Positions 40,603-51,520 of a stretch of 64,000 nt of DNA are shown one piece after another. This stretch comes from Perkinsus olseni (taxonomy: Eukaryota > Perkinsozoa > Perkinsida > Perkinsidae). The notes under the pieces were generated by a model. The model saw only the letters and a program-made list of their open reading frames with translations, was not told where the DNA came from and did no database searches. Numbering within the stretch: the stretch's first letter is position 1; the number at the start of each line of letters is the position of its first letter. The translations under genes and the position numbers were made by a program. Where the stretch lies: assembly GCA_013115135.1 (NCBI GenBank), contig JABANP010000103.1, positions 1-64,000 of the forward strand, given 5' to 3'.

Positions 40603-41913
40603 GACAGCGGACGAAGTGACTCAGGGTGATGCTGAGAAGCCTGCTCAACAGCCCGCATGGGTAGGTTTTCTGTCAAATACTATGGTCGACCTTGGATACT
40701 TCCGCCATTCGCCACCTGTTTGCCTTTGCAGGTGGACGAGGATGATGAAGCATCCGAGCCCGAAGTTGACTTGACCAGCCACAACCGTCTCAAGAAGCTT
40801 CGTTCTAGTCGAGATGAAGTGAAGGTCTCCGTCCGAGAGTACGAGGCCCGACTGCGAGACCGATTCACACAGATGAGCGGTCGCCAGGACTGGGCTCAGG
40901 CCAAGCCTGTGGAAGATGAGGATTCTGACGATGAGTTCATCCCCAGCCTCAATAAGGCCTCTGATCCGACCAAGCTGGCCATCAGGCGAGTTACTAACGT
41001 CTGTGGGAGGCAGCAGCACTCTGGCGGCTACAGTCCGATCACTGTTCTCGCGTGGCATCCTAAGGAGGATCTTTTACTCTCGGCGAACAGGCTGGGTGAC
41101 TCCTTCCGGTTGAATAAGGTCGACGGCAAGAAGAATACCGAGGTGTATTCAGCCAAGCTGAAGGACTTCCAGATCGAGTCTGCGGCGTTTCTCAACGGCA
41201 ATGAGGTCGCTGCTGTTGGTCCGCAGGGAACGGTCTGTCTCTTCGACGTCAACAAGCAGTCTGTGACGGCCGTGAAGGGGCGCCTGCGGGACCTCGAGAA
41301 AGGACAGGAAACTGTGGAGCATCTCCGCGCTTGGCGGCAAGTCCTTCGCGATGGCAACTCAGGGTGGGGAGGTCCTCGTCTCGGACACGAGGAGCCGGAA
41401 GCTGGCGGCCAAGTTCCAGCTCGGCGCACCGGCAAGCGTTGTCATGTGGCATCCGACGAACAACCATCTGATCTGCGCGGATGGGCGAGCGAACGTCTAC
41501 GAGTGGGACGTGGGAACGAGGCGCTGCTTGTCTAAGGTCCATGACGACCTTGCTGTCTCTATTACCTGTGGAGCGACCTTCGACCATGGTCTTGCCTTTG
41601 GTACCTCTAGTGGCACTCTGGACGTTGTCGACATCAAGGAGGGTGGCGGTCTTGGAGGGTTCAGGACTGTCTGCGAGTCTCTGGTGAATCCCTTGACTGC
41701 GGTGTGCTCTCTTCGAGGTAAGATTCTTCTGGGAGCGACGAATGCTAAAAGAACTCGGCTATCCGGGCGACCAACGCTGTGACGGGGCAGACCTACTCCA
41801 ACTGGCCCACGACCATCAGTAACCTCGGCCGAGTCGAGTCGGTTGCCGCTAAGGACGACTGGTTGGCTATGGGCAATTCCCGCGGGCAGGTCATGTTGTT
41901 CACAGTTGGGTGA
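40603..41913 (+). CDS. UTP18: UTP18, U3 snoRNP WD-repeat protein (5' end missing)
   Basis: Exon 40603-40660 ends with QPAW and joins, over a 71-nt A-family intron (40661-40731), to VDEDDEASEPEVDLTSHNRL, the UTP18 signature. KKLRSSRDEV and YEARLRDRF follow, then WD-like repeats (ITVLAWHPKEDLLLSA, SVVMWHPTNNHLICADG, and others) to the family end WLAMGNSRGQVMLFTVG. UTP18 is a small-subunit processome protein needed for 18S rRNA processing. Two single-base corrections are needed: one base too many near 41307-41310 and, at AAAA 41747-41750, one too few. The first exon upstream of 40603 was not found. Confidence 0.85.
40661..40731 (+). repeat. A-family element in the UTP18 intron
   Basis: GGTCGACCTTGGATACTTCC lies in the middle of a 71-nt intron (half of the A hairpin). 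Confidence 0.5.
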
Positions 41914-42689
41914 TGATGATCGAGCAACGCTATCAACGTACTGTATCTATCGGACCACCTTTCTTCTTCCTCACGTAAAGAGCGATGGAATTGCGTTGGA
42001 AAGAGGAGGATGAGCGTTGCAGTAGTTTTTGAATGGAACGGGAAGACCGACACAGCAGCAGTCGCGGTGACCAGAGGCATTCTGTCACGATGGAGCTGCA
42101 GCTTGGGGGTGATACTCTTCATCTGTGGACGTAATAGGGGGGGCACAGGCCTGTTACATTTTCCTCGGCCGTAGTGTATTGGTATCGTGTAAAATATGAG
42201 GGGTTGCCTTTCCGTGGTGAAGAGTGTGATCTCATTGTACGATATGGTTGTGCTGGCCGGGGGCAGGGCGATCGATGTTTTAAGTGAGGGCTTGGTGATA
42301 GCTCGGCTACGAACGACCTGTGATGTTTGTAAAAGTTGGTATGTAACAGAATGGGATATTCGGCTCACCGTGTACCGTATACGACTGTGACAAGGGGAGA
42401 GAGGCGAGCTGTGGATCGGTCTGGTCGGAGTAACCGGACACGTCCGGAAGGCGTCGAGCATTTCTGGCGACACTCCAGGCTTTTATTTTGCGCGTCACCA
42501 ATTTTCATACCAACTTTCCGCCCAACTGATGTTAGATTGATAGGTACGACCAGCTGGAAGGTCTTACCAACTCTAAGCTGCTTCAAAGGTGCAGGGACCT
42601 CAGGGACAGAGTTGGCAGCTCGTCCGCCTGTCCTCGGATACCTCGCCAAAGCGAAGCTATGATTAGGTAGAATGATAGGTCAGACTTGG
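41914..42689. other. Intergenic stretch with possible 5' exon of the next gene
   Basis: 3' flank of UTP18. At 42500-42660 both strands are open; it may contain an exon of the plus-strand gene that follows but the frame is not certain. Confidence 0.35.
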
Positions 42690-42744
42690 GCGTATCTTAG
42701 GTTGCAGGTGGATCATTGCAATACAGTGCAAGATATCCGGCCAG
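42690..42744 (+). repeat. A-family element before the 42745 exon
   Basis: CGTATCTTAGGTTGCAGG...TGCAAGATATCCGG ends CCAG at 42744, an intron 3' end as in other A introns. Confidence 0.55.
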
Positions 42745-44044
42745 GAGCCGTGGGACTTCGGCTGCCCAGAGACGGTCTATGATAAGGCCCGGGACAGATC
42801 TCCCTTCAGGATCCAGCCCGCGCATAGAGTACTCGGGCGAATTTCGTGGCGCGTGAGAATTTCCAACGTCTCAGTTTCAGGAGGGCGGCTTTCCCTCGTC
42901 GTCTTCCATGGGTGGGCGGGGGTCGGAGGAGCCGCCGTTCGCTGCAGACGAACTCGATGGTTGTTTCGACTGGACTTGGAAGGAGTCTGGCCAGCGGCAA
43001 GATCGGCCACCTATTGTTGATACCAAGGGAAACTCTCATGCGTCATCGGTAGTGGGAAGGGCGTCTCCTAGGCTTCGTTCGAGTGTGCTGGGCTCGATAC
43101 GGCTTGTCTCCGTCCTTGGCGGGTGGGCTGCTTGACTGCCTTCCTTCCTCAGAGTGTCAGGGGCTGCCATAATCATGCTGCTGACGATGGTGCAGTAGGC
43201 GAGAGGCATGTAGTCGCAAGACGGGACGGCCCTAGTAGTAGCCAGGAGCTGCACTCGGGAGGGTTCCGCAGGGGTGAGAGGTCGGCTGGGGGGAAGGCGG
43301 GGCCGCAAGACCGGGACGGAGTTGCGCAGGATGAAGGGCGAACTCTGGGAGCGTTCGACGGTCACCGGGATGATCCAATCGGCCCGGTGCACAGACCGGA
43401 CGGCAGGAGGCATGCTCGTCCGTCGGTAGAGGGATGGCACGATCATGTTTTTGGTAATACTAGCAGGCTAGATCCAGGCCAGAGACCTTGGGGGAGGAAG
43501 ATGGCCTCGCCGGAAGCTGAAGGGTGGGAGGATCACTTCGCGAACGACGGAGTTGGGAATGTCGAGGAGCCGGTCCATGGCATGAGGCACGCTGACGCCA
43601 CCACTGAGGGCTGGTCTGACCACATCCAGGCAGGCACCGTCGCCTACGGGGACACGGACGAGGACCATCCTCACGGCAGAGGCCATCACGAGGAGGGGAA
43701 TAGGGACCATATGATTCATGCTGGAGAGGCGGAAGGACCGACTGGACGGGCGCAGGGCAGGGGCAGGCCGGACTGGCAGGCGGATTTCGTTAAGGACCAT
43801 ATTGATGGTGGTACTGTTGATGATGGTATCTTGGAGAAGCCGCGAGGTAGAGGCCATGCTGGGTCGATTCGAGGAAGGTTGGAAAGATCACATAGTCGAC
43901 TGGACGGCCGGGGATAGTGAGCAAGCTCGTGGTCGGAGGCACGGTACAGCGATGCAGGAGGGATGGGTTGACCACTTCGACGAGGGGACGACGGCCATGA
44001 GGGTTCAACGGGGGAGGGGACATCCTACGGTTCCCATCATCTGA
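42745..44044 (+). CDS. Protein with repeated EGW-x-DH motifs, function unknown
   Basis: An exon from 42745 (EPWDFGCPETVYDKARDR) joins over a 46-nt B-family intron (about 42829-42874) to FQEGGFPSSSSMGGRGSEEP and DELDGCFDWTWKESG. Downstream, the motif EGW.DH recurs about five times (EGWHDHVF, EGWEDHFAND, EGWSDHIQAG, EGWKDHIVDW, EGWVDHFDEG) roughly every 35-60 residues, separated by glycine/arginine/histidine-rich linkers (RGRGH). The last two repeats are one frame away from the first three, so there is an indel or short intron near 43850-43890. No known family; the periodic Trp-Asp-His unit may bind metal or a ligand, but that is speculation. Boundaries inside 43040-43200 are unsure. Confidence 0.5.
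42829..42874 (+). repeat. B-family element in a 46-nt intron
   Basis: GTACTCGGGCG then AATTTCGTGGCGCG (42840-42853) and CAACGTCTCAG. Confidence 0.6.
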
Positions 44045-45131
44045 TACTCCGGCGATCGGTTAATGGCAAGCGGACTGAGCTCCTGTTCACTGGAGGATTC
44101 TATGACATTTTTGTTGTTGTTCATGCCTCGTGTCGTTGCGGCCCTCGGTGACCGCTACTGCCAGGAGAGGGTGTTCGTCTCGATCACTGTTGCGTTGCTG
44201 AGTATTCCCTGGAGGAGCTTCAATGGCTGCGCGTCGATTGGCAATTTTTGTGATTCAAAATGGTATGTGCCATTTGGACAGGGAAACTTCTTGACGGATT
44301 TGATGGAGGAACAACTGCCTTGAGTTGAACTCGGCAGTGAGAGGATCTGCAAGAGGATTTTTGGGTCGTGTATCGATCGCTAGGCTTGAGTGAATACTTT
44401 GATAAATACCCTAAGTAGTGTACTCATCCTCATCTCTCTCCACGAGAAAGTGAAGATGCGGTACTTATTTGGTCTGAGGATGCCACGACTGCGTGTCGTG
44501 TCTTTGGTCGACCTGAGTTTTATGAATCCTGCTACTGCGTCAGATGTGCCGCCTTGGGTTCGGTGACTATTTTTAAGCTCAGAACCGATTCTCTCCCTCA
44601 CGTAAATGGTGCAGTGCCAGAATCGATCCTGATTCTCAGAGTCAGTTTATTGGACGCCCGCTTGTCTCGAACTCGTCTTCACAGTTTTTATTTCTTAGTG
44701 ATGGTGGTGGCGGGTCTCTCTTCCAGCTGCCCACTAGACGCGGTTCTGTTGCCCTTCATCTGTCTCGTCCCTCTCGTCAAGTGAGCTGCTTATCCTCTTC
44801 ACAGAACACTCTGAGGGTTGCATTCGTTGCCAGGGTCCTTCTATCCCTCGACCATCCCAACGACAAGTCACAGCGCCAGCGGCTGCAGCTGTGGAAGCGT
44901 CCCAACGTCCTCGTAGGTTCCCGGGTCGACTCTCCGAGAAGGGGCTTGGGAATACTAGATAGACCCTAGCTCGCCAATTGACGGGCCTTCGGGAGAGTTC
45001 GCTAAAGTGTTGTTGAATCAATACTGAATGATGGCCCGATGGGTACCTACTCGGTGGTATGCCACCACAGAGCGCGGCGGAGCTCACACTTGTTTTCGTC
45101 TTGATCGGCTGGATGCCACTACCTGCTTTAG
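44045..45131. other. Mostly non-coding; possible small secreted frames
   Basis: Frames at 44063-44323 and 44700-44784 each begin with a hydrophobic stretch (SMTFLLLFMPRVVAALG; HSFYFLVMVVAGLSS) but lack other support. The end of the stretch should hold the first exon of the J-domain-like gene (LTLVFVLIGW near 45085-45115). Confidence 0.3.
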
Positions 45132-45419
45132 GTTGCGATAGTTGTCATTATCGGCATGTACTACTACGCCTGGACGGCTGCGACGCCGAACTATTACAAC
45201 GTGTTGCACGTTAATAAGGATGCTCAGCATGTTGAGGTCTATCAGATGTACAAGAAGCTGTCTGCTGAGACGGATGATCGCCGACTCAAGGAGACGTAAT
45301 CGAAAGGTATCCGGTTCGATCCTATGAACGACCATCTCAGATATGACAGAGCTTACGCTGTGCTCGGCAAAGCTAGAAGGAGGTCAGAATACAACGTATT
45401 CGGTGACATCCTCCAAATG
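45132..45419 (+). CDS. Membrane-anchored J-domain-like protein lacking HPD
   Basis: Exons 45132-45295 and 45341-45419 are joined over a 45-nt T-family intron that otherwise places TAA in the frame. A hydrophobic segment (VAIVVIIGMYYYAW) precedes NYYNVLHVNKDAQHVEVYQMYKKLS and, after the junction, YDRAYAVLGKARRRSEYNVFG. This follows the J-domain order (helix II, then AYxVL and R..YD.FG), but where DnaJ proteins have HPD this one has TDD, so it should not stimulate Hsp70. It ends at a donor (GTAGGTC), so more exons follow. The start is missing too. It may be an ER-membrane co-chaperone relative. Confidence 0.6.
45296..45340 (+). repeat. T-family intron in the J-domain-like gene
   Basis: GTAATCGAAAGGTATCCGG followed by TTCGATCC, TATGAACG and CATCTCAG. 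Its first 19 nt closely match those of the T introns in SEC62 and at the thiolase stop. Confidence 0.65.
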
Positions 45420-45883
45420 GTAGGTCAACTTGTCGCGGATGGTCAAATGAGAGAAAACTGAGTGAACTACTTAACACCTGTCACTACTGGGAGCATTGAG
45501 AGTGGAGATGAAAGATAGTCGTCGACTGCGGAATAGACTAAAGCTCTTTTAATGGGCCATTCGGAAATTCGCCGTTTAAAGTTTATAACTACAGGCTGAA
45601 CCAATTCGCAAAAAATGAGATTGCTAGGCACCAAAGTTGGGACATAAGGTGTCCAACTTTGATAAATGGTAACTTCGTTCCTACGGAGAAACCTGACTTT
45701 CGCGATTTGCGTATCGAATTGGTTCGACCTGTGGACATGCATGGCTTAATCTTTGAGACCAGCATATTACTACTGGCAGGATTAACCAGTTTACTGCACC
45801 GTGCAAAGTGTACGAGCTTCTGAACCCCACCAGCATGAGTATAGAATCCTCGAGGGCCTGGGACACTCTTCCACTTCGATGAC

Positions 45884-47071
45884 TGTGTTGCCTCTTCAGA
45901 CCGGCGATGCCGAGGAGGCCCCCACCGTCACCCTCGTCCTCGTGCAGTCAGGATTCGTGCAGGTACCAGCTGCGACCCAGCAGTGCCGGGTCGACGCTTC
46001 CTCATGTAGATACTGTGCTTGTGTCTGGCGGCCGCCCTCGCTGTGGGGACTCCGCAGGCCCTCATGAATACAACTGCTGCAATCCTGCTCACGTCATTCG
46101 TTCTGGAGCTGTGAGTTCGCGAGAGCCTTCCTGTCTCGTCGCATTTCGCAGCGCGGGGCTCTTCACTTTTTGTAGGGCAGTACCGCTTCCAACTGATTCA
46201 TCGTCTAGCGCCACTTTTTTAGCTATGAATGTATCCAAGATCCGGCATGGCTGGGTTTGCCGAACTACTGGGGAAATCTCATAAATGAAAAAAGATATCG
46301 ATCTGCCTGCAAGTTGATATTTTTCCGTGAAAATATTTATGACGGTGGTGAGTGCCTGAATACAATTATGAAAATATGAATGTGCATGAATGAGAAAAAA
46401 GCGATGCAGATTAGTCGGTAGCCTTTCTGTCCTGCCATCGAGGCTTCGCACTGGCTCATTCTCGCTGCTGTCGGAAGGTACTGTCGTATCCTCTCCCCTA
46501 CAGCCTTCGACGACGTCCCCTTCGTGGCTGCCATGCTGCCCTTCGAGAAGGTCGAGTTCTTACGGAGACTCTTCCCGCCCATCTTCGCCACTTTGTTGCT
46601 ACTGGCAAACATGTGAGCAACATCTCCCCCTTCCCATTGTTAATAAATCAATCTCTCCGTCTCTGATGCCCCCACCTTCCTTTTCTCGAAGGTAGTCATG
46701 TAAGTTTCAGGTTCGCCACGAATCAGGAGATGAGGACAAGACGTCTGTTCGAAGAGTTGCTCTTGTCGAATATGAGACTCCGAGAAGCCATGAAGTGAGT
46801 GTAAGTGAAGCTCATGCCGCTTGGAGAATGTCTCAGGTATGAGAACACGCGGGTGAGTTACAAGTTGAAAGATTCTCCCGGCCCCGTTTGCAATTTCACC
46901 GCGGCGGCCAGCAGCAAGCCGCTAGATGTAAGTTATCTAATTTTCAGTTCGAGGTTGTCCAGCATTGCTGTCGATTCAGGACGGTCCCGAAATCGATCTC
47001 GGTTCCGTGATGATGAGAGCTATTGGAGGGTTGATGATGTTTTCGATGATATACTCGGCGTACGTAGGTGA
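45884..47071 (+). CDS. Multi-exon membrane protein, function unknown
   Basis: Visible exons: one near 45884-45960 (TVLPLQTGDAEEAPTVTLVL), one near 46010-46110 (ILCLCLAAALAVGTPQALMN), one near 46437-46612 (WLILAAVGRYCRILSPTAFD, DDVPFVAAMLPFEKVEFLRR and a membrane segment FPPIFATLLLLANM), one at about 46710-46796 (TNQEMRTRRLFEELLLSNMR), a short one and a last one to TGA 47069-47071 (serine/arginine-rich then DDVFDDILG). Joins at the last three introns keep frame (MK to YENTR over 43 nt). The strongly patterned LSPTAFDDVPFVAAMLPFEK stretch looks conserved but I do not know the family. The start is unresolved, and the J-domain exon upstream may belong to the same gene. Confidence 0.5.
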
Positions 47072-47661
47072 TGAATAATAACACTTACTGTTGAAGGCGG
47101 CTTTAGCAGCCGACTGAGTGCTGTTGAGTTCCTCATCAGTTGGATAGGGGCGCGCGATGATAGCAGTAGCACGCGTGTGAGATCACTTGAGAGGCTTGCG
47201 GGAAGCGTTAGAGGCGGGGATCTGAGAATAAGATCAGTCAGAATCATTTTCATTCCCGCTCCCTCCCACACTCACACTGATGTTAACTGAGCGGGGAAGA
47301 GAAAACAAACTGAAGCCGGTGTATCCTGAACGTTTACGGCACAGCCCTGGGAGCCTCCCAGTGGGAGGCCTCGAGCTCACAGTTATGAATATCTTTTTCA
47401 AGTAGACCAAGCCGAGCAACAGCTGTCAGACTTGCCGTAGCACTAATAGCCTGATGTCTCGCGGGGAGTCATAAACACAAAGACGACGGGTTTATTCTGA
47501 AACCAGAGTCATCCAGGTGATGATAACATCACCGACCGCCAGTCGTGGTCGGTCGAGAATGCAATACCTTACACCAACAAAGGCAAACCACCACCGCGGC
47601 GCCTGCCGTCGTTCTTCCCACATATTCGACAGAACTGATGAGATACTGGGCAGCAACGAAT

Positions 47662-47679
47662 TCGAAATTCGAATTTCGA
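47662..47679. repeat. Perfect 18-bp palindrome
   Basis: TCGAAATTCGAATTTCGA is its own reverse complement. Confidence 0.75.
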
Positions 47680-48388
47680 GGTAGCCACCGTGCCCGCCCA
47701 TGCCGCCTCGTTACGTCGTGCAAGACTGTACGTGGCATGCGCTACCACATGCGCCCCTCTCGCTCGCCTAGCGAGACGAGACGCTGTGCTGTTGTCAACC
47801 CGTCTCTTTGTTCATCATCCTTCTCTAACCTCGAGGCGTAACCTTCCGAGAACAGCGTCTATACTCGAGAACCGTCGTCGTTACTTACGCGATGACGCCT
47901 AGGCCCTGAGAATTGTGCATGGTGCCATCATCTTCTGATGCGCTGAGCGTAGACATACATTATGTCACATAATGCGTGTTGACACCATGCTTAGTGTTTT
48001 TTCATTTTGCCTTCCCCCGTCAGCTTTGTTCCACACAAATGGCGTGTCCACCACGGATTCTTGTCCTCCTTGGACTCGTGAGCATACCGATCAATGCTCT
48101 GCACGGCGTGTAATAGCGCGGACGTTTGTGACGACTTGTGAGCCAAACGAAGTCTAGGCACGGTCGAAGTTCGTCGGGCAGGATGCATGGAGCAAGCACC
48201 GAGGCTACCAGCTTTCCAAGCCATGATGGTGCTGAGCCCCCTGCGTACCTACTTCGAATTTGCTCCGGTGCTGAGCTGCCAAGCTCTGTCAGATACGACG
48301 AGGCACTTCGAATGGAGCTGAGCGAAAGTCGACCACGCTCCCGGGACAGAACGCGCTCTTCGATCAACAGCAGTCCTGGTGACCAGGA

Positions 48389-48413
48389 GATGAGACCAGG
48401 ACCTGGTCTCATC
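48389..48413. repeat. Perfect inverted repeat, 12-bp arms
   Basis: GATGAGACCAGG, A, CCTGGTCTCATC. A partial copy (CCTGGTGACCAGG) lies immediately upstream at 48375-48387. Confidence 0.75.
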
Positions 48414-48993
48414 CGCGCGCATTATAATGAGGGAGGCCCGCCGCCTTCGTGCGTGACAAACAGGCTTCCAGTAAGCATGTAATCACCATATCAGATACGA
48501 GGAAGCTGTCGGGCGTGGCCGTCCCTCTGTTGCATCAGTCGAAGCTGAGGTGGAGAGGATCACAGTGAGGAACTTCATTTACTCCCGTCCAACTTTACTA
48601 AGCTGGAGAGTATCCTTTCGGTGGTTCATAATATGAACTTCATATGGACTATGAAATAAAAATATTAAACTCAATCCGTGAACACTTCTCGCGCTCAAAA
48701 TATAGCACGCAGGTTCGAATGCCACATGCGGCACTTTTCGGTCATGTCAGTCAGAGTCGGTATTGATGTAGGGGTAGGCTACAGGCTGTGGTTGTTGCTC
48801 AGGGGCCTTGAGTGACTTACCTCGTAGTTATCAATGCAATAAAATCCTTTTCAATAGAATTGAAGGCTGTGCTCCAACCGATGTGCACTAGCCAGCTTAT
48901 GGAGCTGCTTCATTAAGCTTACCTCAAGCTTCATAGCTTCTTTCGGTTTGATGTACTACTCAACCGTACCTCTGCGATGCCTCTCTCCTTCAG

Positions 48994-49635
48994 GACTATC
49001 CTCCTCGGAAAAAGTTATTCCTGAGCTCGAAGTACAAAACGATTTCGTGTGAATATGATAGGGGGACCAAGACCTCCCGGGCGGCACTATATTTTAAACT
49101 GCGGGAGCAGGCCGCGGAAACTACATTCATCGGATGCCCGGAAACTAGAGCGCATACTGCGTTTTCTGCAGCGTAAGGCCTCAATGCAATTGGCATTAAC
49201 GACATTCCAACCTTGCTTTCTCTCTTCAGCTACAAGTCGAATGGAGTGATCTCGTCTTATACTCGCGATGAAGGTGACCGCTATGCCGATTACAATTTAT
49301 ATGTTTTTCCCACTCCTGCCAACACTAGCCGGGATCCAATCTTGAGGCTGGATGTTTCTACTTTTCGCGCCGAAAGAGACAGCTTGCACTCCGCCATTCG
49401 TGATCGGAGGAGAACAACCGGGGAGTTCTCTATATTCAAGGGTGAGATCGAAGATGAGCTCTCGGATGACGACGAAGATGAGGATAAATTTAGAGTGGAT
49501 GAGAAGCTTAGCAAATTCTGTTCGGCTGTGGTGTATGCTCTGAAGCGTCAGTATGGACCATTCAAAGATTTGTGCAAGATATATCGGGCGGTTGCTGAGG
49601 ATGCTAGATGGCGAAACCAGAAGCGCCCAGAATGA
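48994..49635 (+). CDS. Unknown protein with acidic central region
   Basis: Exons 48994-49172 and 49230-49635 join in phase over a 57-nt intron. The product starts after an acceptor with DYPPRKKLFLSSKYKTISCE, continues TSRAALYFKLREQAAETTF, NGVISSYTRDEGDRYADYNL, then an acidic run (ELSDDDEDEDKFRVDEK) and ends GPFKDLCKIYRAVAEDARWR. The first exon, probably with a signal peptide, should lie at 48930-48980 but was not fixed. No family recognised; mixed beta-rich and acidic composition resembles secreted lineage-specific proteins. Confidence 0.55.
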
Positions 49636-50812
49636 TTATTGTGAGGCAGACTTGTCTCGGTTCAGCATATTTCTATCCACTACTGTCTATAAGTTACTTT
49701 CATCATTGGTATATCGCCTACTCGAAAGGCCATGCTTAAAAGTGACATGTCTGATAATGATGGTGTGTGTAGCTACTCAAGCGTTGTGTTCACCGAACCA
49801 TCAATGCGAAGCTCAGGGAAATTCTAGCTTTGAGCAGTCTCGATCTAGTTCATCGCGGAAGTGCCAGGCCAATACCAGGAAGAAAGCAAGAACTTAGTTT
49901 TTAAACTATCTTCCATTGAGCTTTCAATTCATGCACTTCGGGAGGAGCCCCAGGGAGCACGAAGCCGTCACCAATCTGCATCGTCGAGACTGTGAGGTAA
50001 CGTGCAATCAACAAACACCCATGTCTCCCTAGCAGTACTGGTTCCAGCTGTTGTCGAGTTGCAATGTATGTAGCAAGTCCAATTCCCCATCGATAACTTA
50101 GAGTACGTCTAAATTAGACTATTGTTCCGAAACGTGCCCGACTTGGCCTCGGGCCGTCCCGTATTCGTCCGCGTCAGACAGAAGAACAGCGACGTCATTC
50201 CGTACTGTCGTAACACGAACTGAGTGGGCACCACTTCCACGGGAGGGGTGGTATGCGTCTCCTCCAACGCGGCAGGAGAAACTATATCATCTTCAGCATC
50301 GAGCGACCGGTCAGGACCGGTAGGAGTATATTTCTTAATAGGCTGAATCTCAGTACCAATTTGGTACAGCGAGTTTCGTTCTAATCAGTGCATCGAACGA
50401 ACCTCTGTTGTTGTAGAGTAAAAAGAGACGAGATAGATACATCCATTGTTGGCGAGATGGTCTACTCATCGACCTCAAAGGTATTGTCATCACAAACGGT
50501 GATAGTGATTCATCATCAGTCGTTACTAAGCTAGAAGTGGGATGCACCCGTGATGAGCGGAACTAGTGAACTCGAGATCGGCGGTCGTTCGAAACGTGGC
50601 ACTCGAGAACAGGACGGCGACAAGTTGCATGCGGAAGTAACTCAGTCGCCATCAGCTCCAGCGAGTAGCCGCTTGGGTATATATCCTACGGGAGAATCAT
50701 TGGCAGCCGGAGGGACTGCAGATGGTTTCGTACTCGAAGGATATTCACAGCGGTGAGGAAGGTCTCTCGAGCCTGACGTGAGGTCTCTAGAAAGCCCACA
50801 GTCTCTATGTCC
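49636..50812. other. Intergenic stretch, no confident gene
   Basis: Short open frames only; a plus-strand frame at 50550-50756 has no recognisable features. Confidence 0.35.
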
Positions 50813-51520
50813 TCAAGGGCGTGATGGTAGACCTAGGAGAAGGACGGCAGGTCGGGGAGAGGGTCGAGAGAGCGGTACTTGGAGGAAGATCATGCGGCCC
50901 ATGTCATCGGCCGTGAGAGAGTCTTGGACGGTCGGGTACTCCTGCGGGGAACAACAATGAACAACTGCGCAGTAGGAAGGAGTATCTTGCTACTAGCGTG
51001 ACGAGGGAATCCTCAGCTCGAAGGACATCCACAATGTCCACGATATCACAGGATACCTGAACGAGGGGCCGTCCGCTGTGCAGCGGGAGTGGTGGTCACT
51101 CGGGGGCTGAGCAGAAGAGGGAGTCACCTGTGGGCATGCACGGACTGGATGGTCTGTTGCCAGAATAAATCGCCGAAGACTTCTGTCGAGTTGGTACCTG
51201 AGAGTCCACACCAATACGGTGGCGTGACACTAGCCAGGCACAAATCTTCAGTGAAGATCTGAGCATGATTCGTCGATGACGACAACAGTTGACAGTTCGA
51301 AGAACAAGGCCAGACCAGCATGAAAGATGACGAGAATGCTGCCTAGCGGAAGATGACATGAATAGACAATCACGGACCAAGGGCAGAGGGTTTACATAGC
51401 TCGATGGGCCTCCCCGCTCTGCAGGTCAATTTGCCAACAGCTCACTCCTCGAACGGCTTGTGTTGTGAAGTCGCGAACAAGGCCCTGTAGGAGGCCGTGA
51501 AGGAGGAAATGCGGATGTTA
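50813..51520 (-). CDS. Possible multi-exon gene, function unknown
   Basis: Several GT-AG intervals of 51-53 nt connect open stretches on the minus strand: one at about 51412-51360, one from 51129 to about 51078 and one at about 50998-50948. The joined peptide includes SVTPPYWCGLSGTNSTEVFG, DLFWQQTIQSVHAHRGRPLV, QVSCDIVDIVDVLRAEDSLV and EYPTVQDSLTADDMGRMIFL. This is not low-complexity, and intron sizes are typical for the window, but no family is recognised and the ends are uncertain. Confidence 0.4.

Larger units (their letters stand above)
47072..48993. other. Long stretch without a recognised gene
   Basis: Both strands carry unrecognised open frames at 47500-47840 and 48020-48480. Palindromes at 47662-47679 and 48389-48413 are listed separately. 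Confidence 0.35.
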
